This document shows positions 4,740 through 6,543 of a DNA stretch of 6,543 nucleotides, in pieces. A program made the translations under genes and the position numbers. How positions within the stretch are numbered: position 1 is the first letter of the stretch; each line of letters opens with the position of its first letter. Source of the DNA: Bacteroidales bacterium (GTDB lineage: Bacteria; Bacteroidota; Bacteroidia; Bacteroidales; F082); the NCBI GenBank assembly GCA_016281295.1, contig JAEEII010000199.1:1-6543 (forward strand). The letters run 5' to 3'. The notes beneath the pieces are model-generated. The model did no database searches. It was not told the origin of the DNA and worked only from the letters and a program-made list of their open reading frames with translations.

Positions 4740-5072
4740 ATGAAATACGAACAGCGTGACGTCGTTGAGGTCAATTTTATGTTTCCAGATGGTTCATTCA
4801 AGCCCCATCCAGCGTTGATTATTTCAAATAATGAACTGCAGGAGAACGAGGGCTATATCTATTTGTGCATGATTTCGTCGAAAGATTATAATCCGCAATA
4901 CAGTTTCACCCTTTCCAACGAGATGCTGACAAAGCCATTAAGCAAACAAAGCTATGTGAAATGCCAGCTGATAATGGGAGACATAGAACGCGATGTAGTG
5001 CGTAAAATCAGCCGTATCAAGCAGCCATACTTCGACCAGATTGTGGAGAAAATAAAGGTGTCGATATTTTAA
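4740..5072 (+). CDS. MazF/PemK-family toxin, probable endoribonuclease
   Basis: A 110-residue protein with the PemK/MazF barrel layout. It starts with R-D-V-V-E-V-N-F (6-13), P-D-G-S-F-K-P-H-P-A-L-I-I-S-N (16-30), then a strand Y-I-Y-L-C-M-I-S-S (about 39-47). It continues with the K-P-L-S-K-Q-S-Y-V-K-C-Q-L-I segment and the C-terminal helix Y-F-D-Q-I-V-E-K-I. Family members are ribosome-independent mRNA interferases held inactive by the upstream-encoded antitoxin. Residue 23 is His where most MazF/PemK proteins have the catalytic Arg of the 'RPalvlS' motif; His variants appear to exist in Bacteroidetes homologues, so activity may use a different residue set. It is co-transcribed with the 69-aa gene (6 bp apart). 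Its stop is followed by a run of A's but no strong terminator. Confidence 0.87.
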   Translation: MKYEQRDVVEVNFMFPDGSFKPHPALIISNNELQENEGYIYLCMISSKDYNPQYSFTLSNEMLTKPLSKQSYVKCQLIMGDIERDVVRKISRIKQPYFDQIVEKIKVSIF

Positions 5073-5153
5073 GTCTAAAAAAAGGGCAAAGAAAGTATGG
5101 CCGAAGAGTGCAGTGAAGTCAGAAAAAGGTGTTTGAAATCAGCCTGTACAATT

Positions 5154-5176
5154 TCGTTGGAATAAGAGTATCTATT
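5154..5176 (+). promoter_or_regulatory. Candidate promoter of the carbonic anhydrase gene
   Basis: TCGTTGGAA...GTATCTAT (5154-5175) matches the lipoprotein promoter region (3304-3325) at 19 of 22 positions. TATCTATT at 5169-5176 occupies the place of the -7 element, although it is a poor TAnnTTTG match on its own. It lies 26 bp before the ATG at 5203. The call rests on this similarity and position. Confidence 0.4.
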
Positions 5177-5202
5177 CATTTCGTTTTCTGTTCTAAAGCA
5201 TT

Positions 5203-5769
5203 ATGATCGACCAAATTATCGAATACAACAAGACGTTCGTGGCGCAAAAGGGCTACGAGAAGTATATCACCGACAAGTACCCCGACAAGAAACTGGCGGT
5301 GCTGTCGTGCATGGACACACGGCTGACGGAACTGCTGCCTGCCGCGCTCGGACTGAAGAATGGCGATGCAAAGATCATCAAAAATGCAGGTGGTCTGGTA
5401 ATCTCCGCCTTCGATTCAGCCATGCGCAGTTTGATTGTGGCCATCTACGAGCTGGGCGTGCAAGAAATCATGGTGGTGGCGCACTCGCATTGCGGTGCCT
5501 GCCACATGAGCTACGACCATTTCCACCACGAGATGATTGCCCGCGGTGTGACCGACGAAACGCTTGACACCATCCGCAAATGCGGCATCAACCTTGACCA
5601 CTGGTTGGAGGGCTTCAAGGACACTCCGACCTCCGTCCGCAAGACCGTGGAAACCATCCGCACCCACCCGCTTGTGCCGAAGGACATCGTGGTGCGAGGG
5701 TTTATTATTGATTCGGAAACGGGGGCATTGGAGGAGATTGATTGTTTTGCCTCTGAAGGGACATTATAA
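5203..5769 (+). CDS. Beta-class carbonic anhydrase
   Basis: A 188-residue zinc enzyme that interconverts CO2 and bicarbonate, probably cytosolic since no signal peptide is present. The catalytic signature is complete: Cys36-Met-Asp38-Thr-Arg40 supplies the first zinc ligand and the Asp-Arg dyad. K-N-A-G-G (60-64) lines the active site, and His94-Ser-His-Cys97-Gly supplies the other two zinc ligands. The size and the V-x-G-F-I-I-D-S-E-T-G-x-L end strand fit the short beta-CA group (about 160-200 aa). Start ATG 5203 gives the usual amphipathic N-terminal helix (I-I-E-Y-N-K-T-F). In gut or oral Bacteroidales it would supply bicarbonate for carboxylation reactions and CO2-dependent growth. It is a single gene with its own candidate promoter. 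Codon use is GC-rich compared with the toxin-antitoxin pair next to it. Confidence 0.96.
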   Translation: MIDQIIEYNKTFVAQKGYEKYITDKYPDKKLAVLSCMDTRLTELLPAALGLKNGDAKIIKNAGGLVISAFDSAMRSLIVAIYELGVQEIMVVAHSHCGACHMSYDHFHHEMIARGVTDETLDTIRKCGINLDHWLEGFKDTPTSVRKTVETIRTHPLVPKDIVVRGFIIDSETGALEEIDCFASEGTL

Positions 5770-5869
5770 CCGTACGCTGTTGCGCCATTCCACCAAACAC
5801 TTGCCCTTGACGGAGCGTGACAAGCACCGATGCAACGCAATAAAGAGTACTATTTTGTCGTTTTTATTC

Positions 5870-5877
5870 TATTTTTG
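5870..5877 (+). promoter_or_regulatory. -7 promoter element of the protease gene
   Basis: TATTTTTG matches TAnnTTTG exactly. The nearest TTTG (5854-5857, within ACTATTTTG, the same nonamer found at the toxin-antitoxin promoter at 4468) is only 12 bp upstream, shorter than the usual spacing. A leader of about 60-65 nt without a Shine-Dalgarno site leads to the ATG at 5948. Confidence 0.5.
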
Positions 5878-5947
5878 CAAAAAATTTCGCACTACGAATA
5901 ATAATAGACCATATTATCCGCTTTCAAAAACCTTAAAACATTCAAAC

Positions 5948-6543
5948 ATGAAAAGAATGATGTTTCGAACAAGTGTGGTCGCCGCTGTTTTTCTCGCAGT
6001 GTTCCCGCTGGCGGTACAGGCCGCAGAGGTGACTCCCCAGACCGCCGAGCAGGTGGCCCGCACTTTCTGGAACCTTCACCACGACAAGGCTGTGGGGGAA
6101 TTGAACGCCCCCATGTACCGACTTGACATCTGTTGGGACGCATTTTACATTTTCGCTCCGGCCGAAGACAAAGGTTTCGTGATTGTAGCAGCTGATGACC
6201 GCGTGCGTCCGGTGCTGGCTTATTCGTTCCACAACAACGCTATGCGTGGCACGGTGGGACCCGCCATGAGCTGGTGGCTCGACGGCTGGCAACAGCAAAT
6301 CGAAGAGTTGAGGAAGGAGAAAGATGGGGAGAGAAACGAAGAATGGCAACAACTGCTGGATGGCGGTGGTACTCCTCGTTCGCTGACGGCGTTGGAGCCC
6401 ATGATAACCACCCAGTGGGATCAGGATGCTCCATACAACGATAGCTGTCCTTCCCGCATTGAGTTTGGGTCAAGCGTGCGTGCCCTCACGGGTTGCGTGG
6501 CTACGGCGATGGCCCAGGTGATGAAATACTGGAACTACCCCGT
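5948..6543 (+). CDS. Secreted C10-family (streptopain-like) cysteine protease, 3' end missing
   Basis: The first 198 residues of a papain-fold protease related to streptopain (SpeB) and to Bacteroidetes C10 proteases such as interpain and periodontain. A signal peptide covers residues 1-25 (basic start, hydrophobic core, cleavage likely after A-V-Q-A). Residues 27 to about 120 form the inhibitory Spi_C10 propeptide, recognisable by T-A-E-Q-V-A-R-T-F-W, the Y-I-F-A-P ... G-F-V-I-V-A-A-D-D strands and the V-L-A-Y-S motif. The mature part begins around residue 145 (L-E-P-M-I-T-T-Q-W-D-Q). The active-site Cys183 lies in the family signature T-G-C-V-A-T-A-M-A-Q-V-M. The catalytic His is beyond the window. 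It is probably made as an inactive zymogen, exported and self-activated. Start ATG 5948 gives the signal peptide directly; the ORF runs off the right edge. Confidence 0.94.
   Translation, partial: MKRMMFRTSVVAAVFLAVFPLAVQAAEVTPQTAEQVARTFWNLHHDKAVGELNAPMYRLDICWDAFYIFAPAEDKGFVIVAADDRVRPVLAYSFHNNAMRGTVGPAMSWWLDGWQQQIEELRKEKDGERNEEWQQLLDGGGTPRSLTALEPMITTQWDQDAPYNDSCPSRIEFGSSVRALTGCVATAMAQVMKYWNYP

Noticed and set aside
5097..5165. 22-codon frame between toxin and carbonic anhydrase genes
   Set aside because: Too short, no features, and it runs into the candidate promoter of the next gene.
5942..6352. - strand frame opposite the C10 protease
   Set aside because: Antisense to the signal peptide and propeptide of a clear protease.

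Overview
The window looks like a piece of a Bacteroidales chromosome (Prevotella/Porphyromonas/Muribaculum-like; I cannot name the genus). Supporting signs are a C10 (streptopain-type) protease with its Spi_C10 propeptide, a lipobox lipoprotein with YD-like repeats, a lipocalin-like fragment, a lack of clear Shine-Dalgarno sites, and several matches to the Bacteroidetes -7 promoter element TAnnTTTG. All genes are on the + strand except one transposase.

Layout. 3-404: 3' part of a lipocalin-like gene. 473-1183: short-chain dehydrogenase/reductase. 1263-1727: DUF985-type cupin. 1737-2752: a repeat/transposase island. 2824-3291: small protein with a PEGA-like N-terminus and two C-terminal membrane segments. 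3402-4256: lipoprotein. 4524-5072: two-gene toxin-antitoxin module with a MazF/PemK-like toxin. 5203-5769: beta-carbonic anhydrase. 5948-6543: 5' part of a secreted C10 cysteine protease, cut by the window end just after its catalytic cysteine.

The most interesting part is 1737-2752. A single-domain Y1 (HUH) transposase of the IS200/REP-associated type (RAYT) lies on the - strand. It is bracketed by two inverted copies (A and B) of a complex repeat of about 110-125 bp. A third copy (C) and a truncated fourth end (D) follow. Each full copy carries an outer hairpin with a GGA loop, an invariant 20-mer leading into an imperfect REP-like hairpin, and an inner hairpin with a GGA loop. The central hairpin changes length and sequence between copies but stays foldable, so its structure appears to be conserved. 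The order A> [transposase] <B C> <D matches what is called a REPtron/BIME in gamma-proteobacteria. Here it sits in a Bacteroidetes-like background with its own sequence family.

The remaining genes are ordinary accessory or housekeeping loci with individual promoters and no long operon. The toxin-antitoxin pair is the only clear two-gene transcription unit, and it has a candidate autoregulatory operator inside its promoter.
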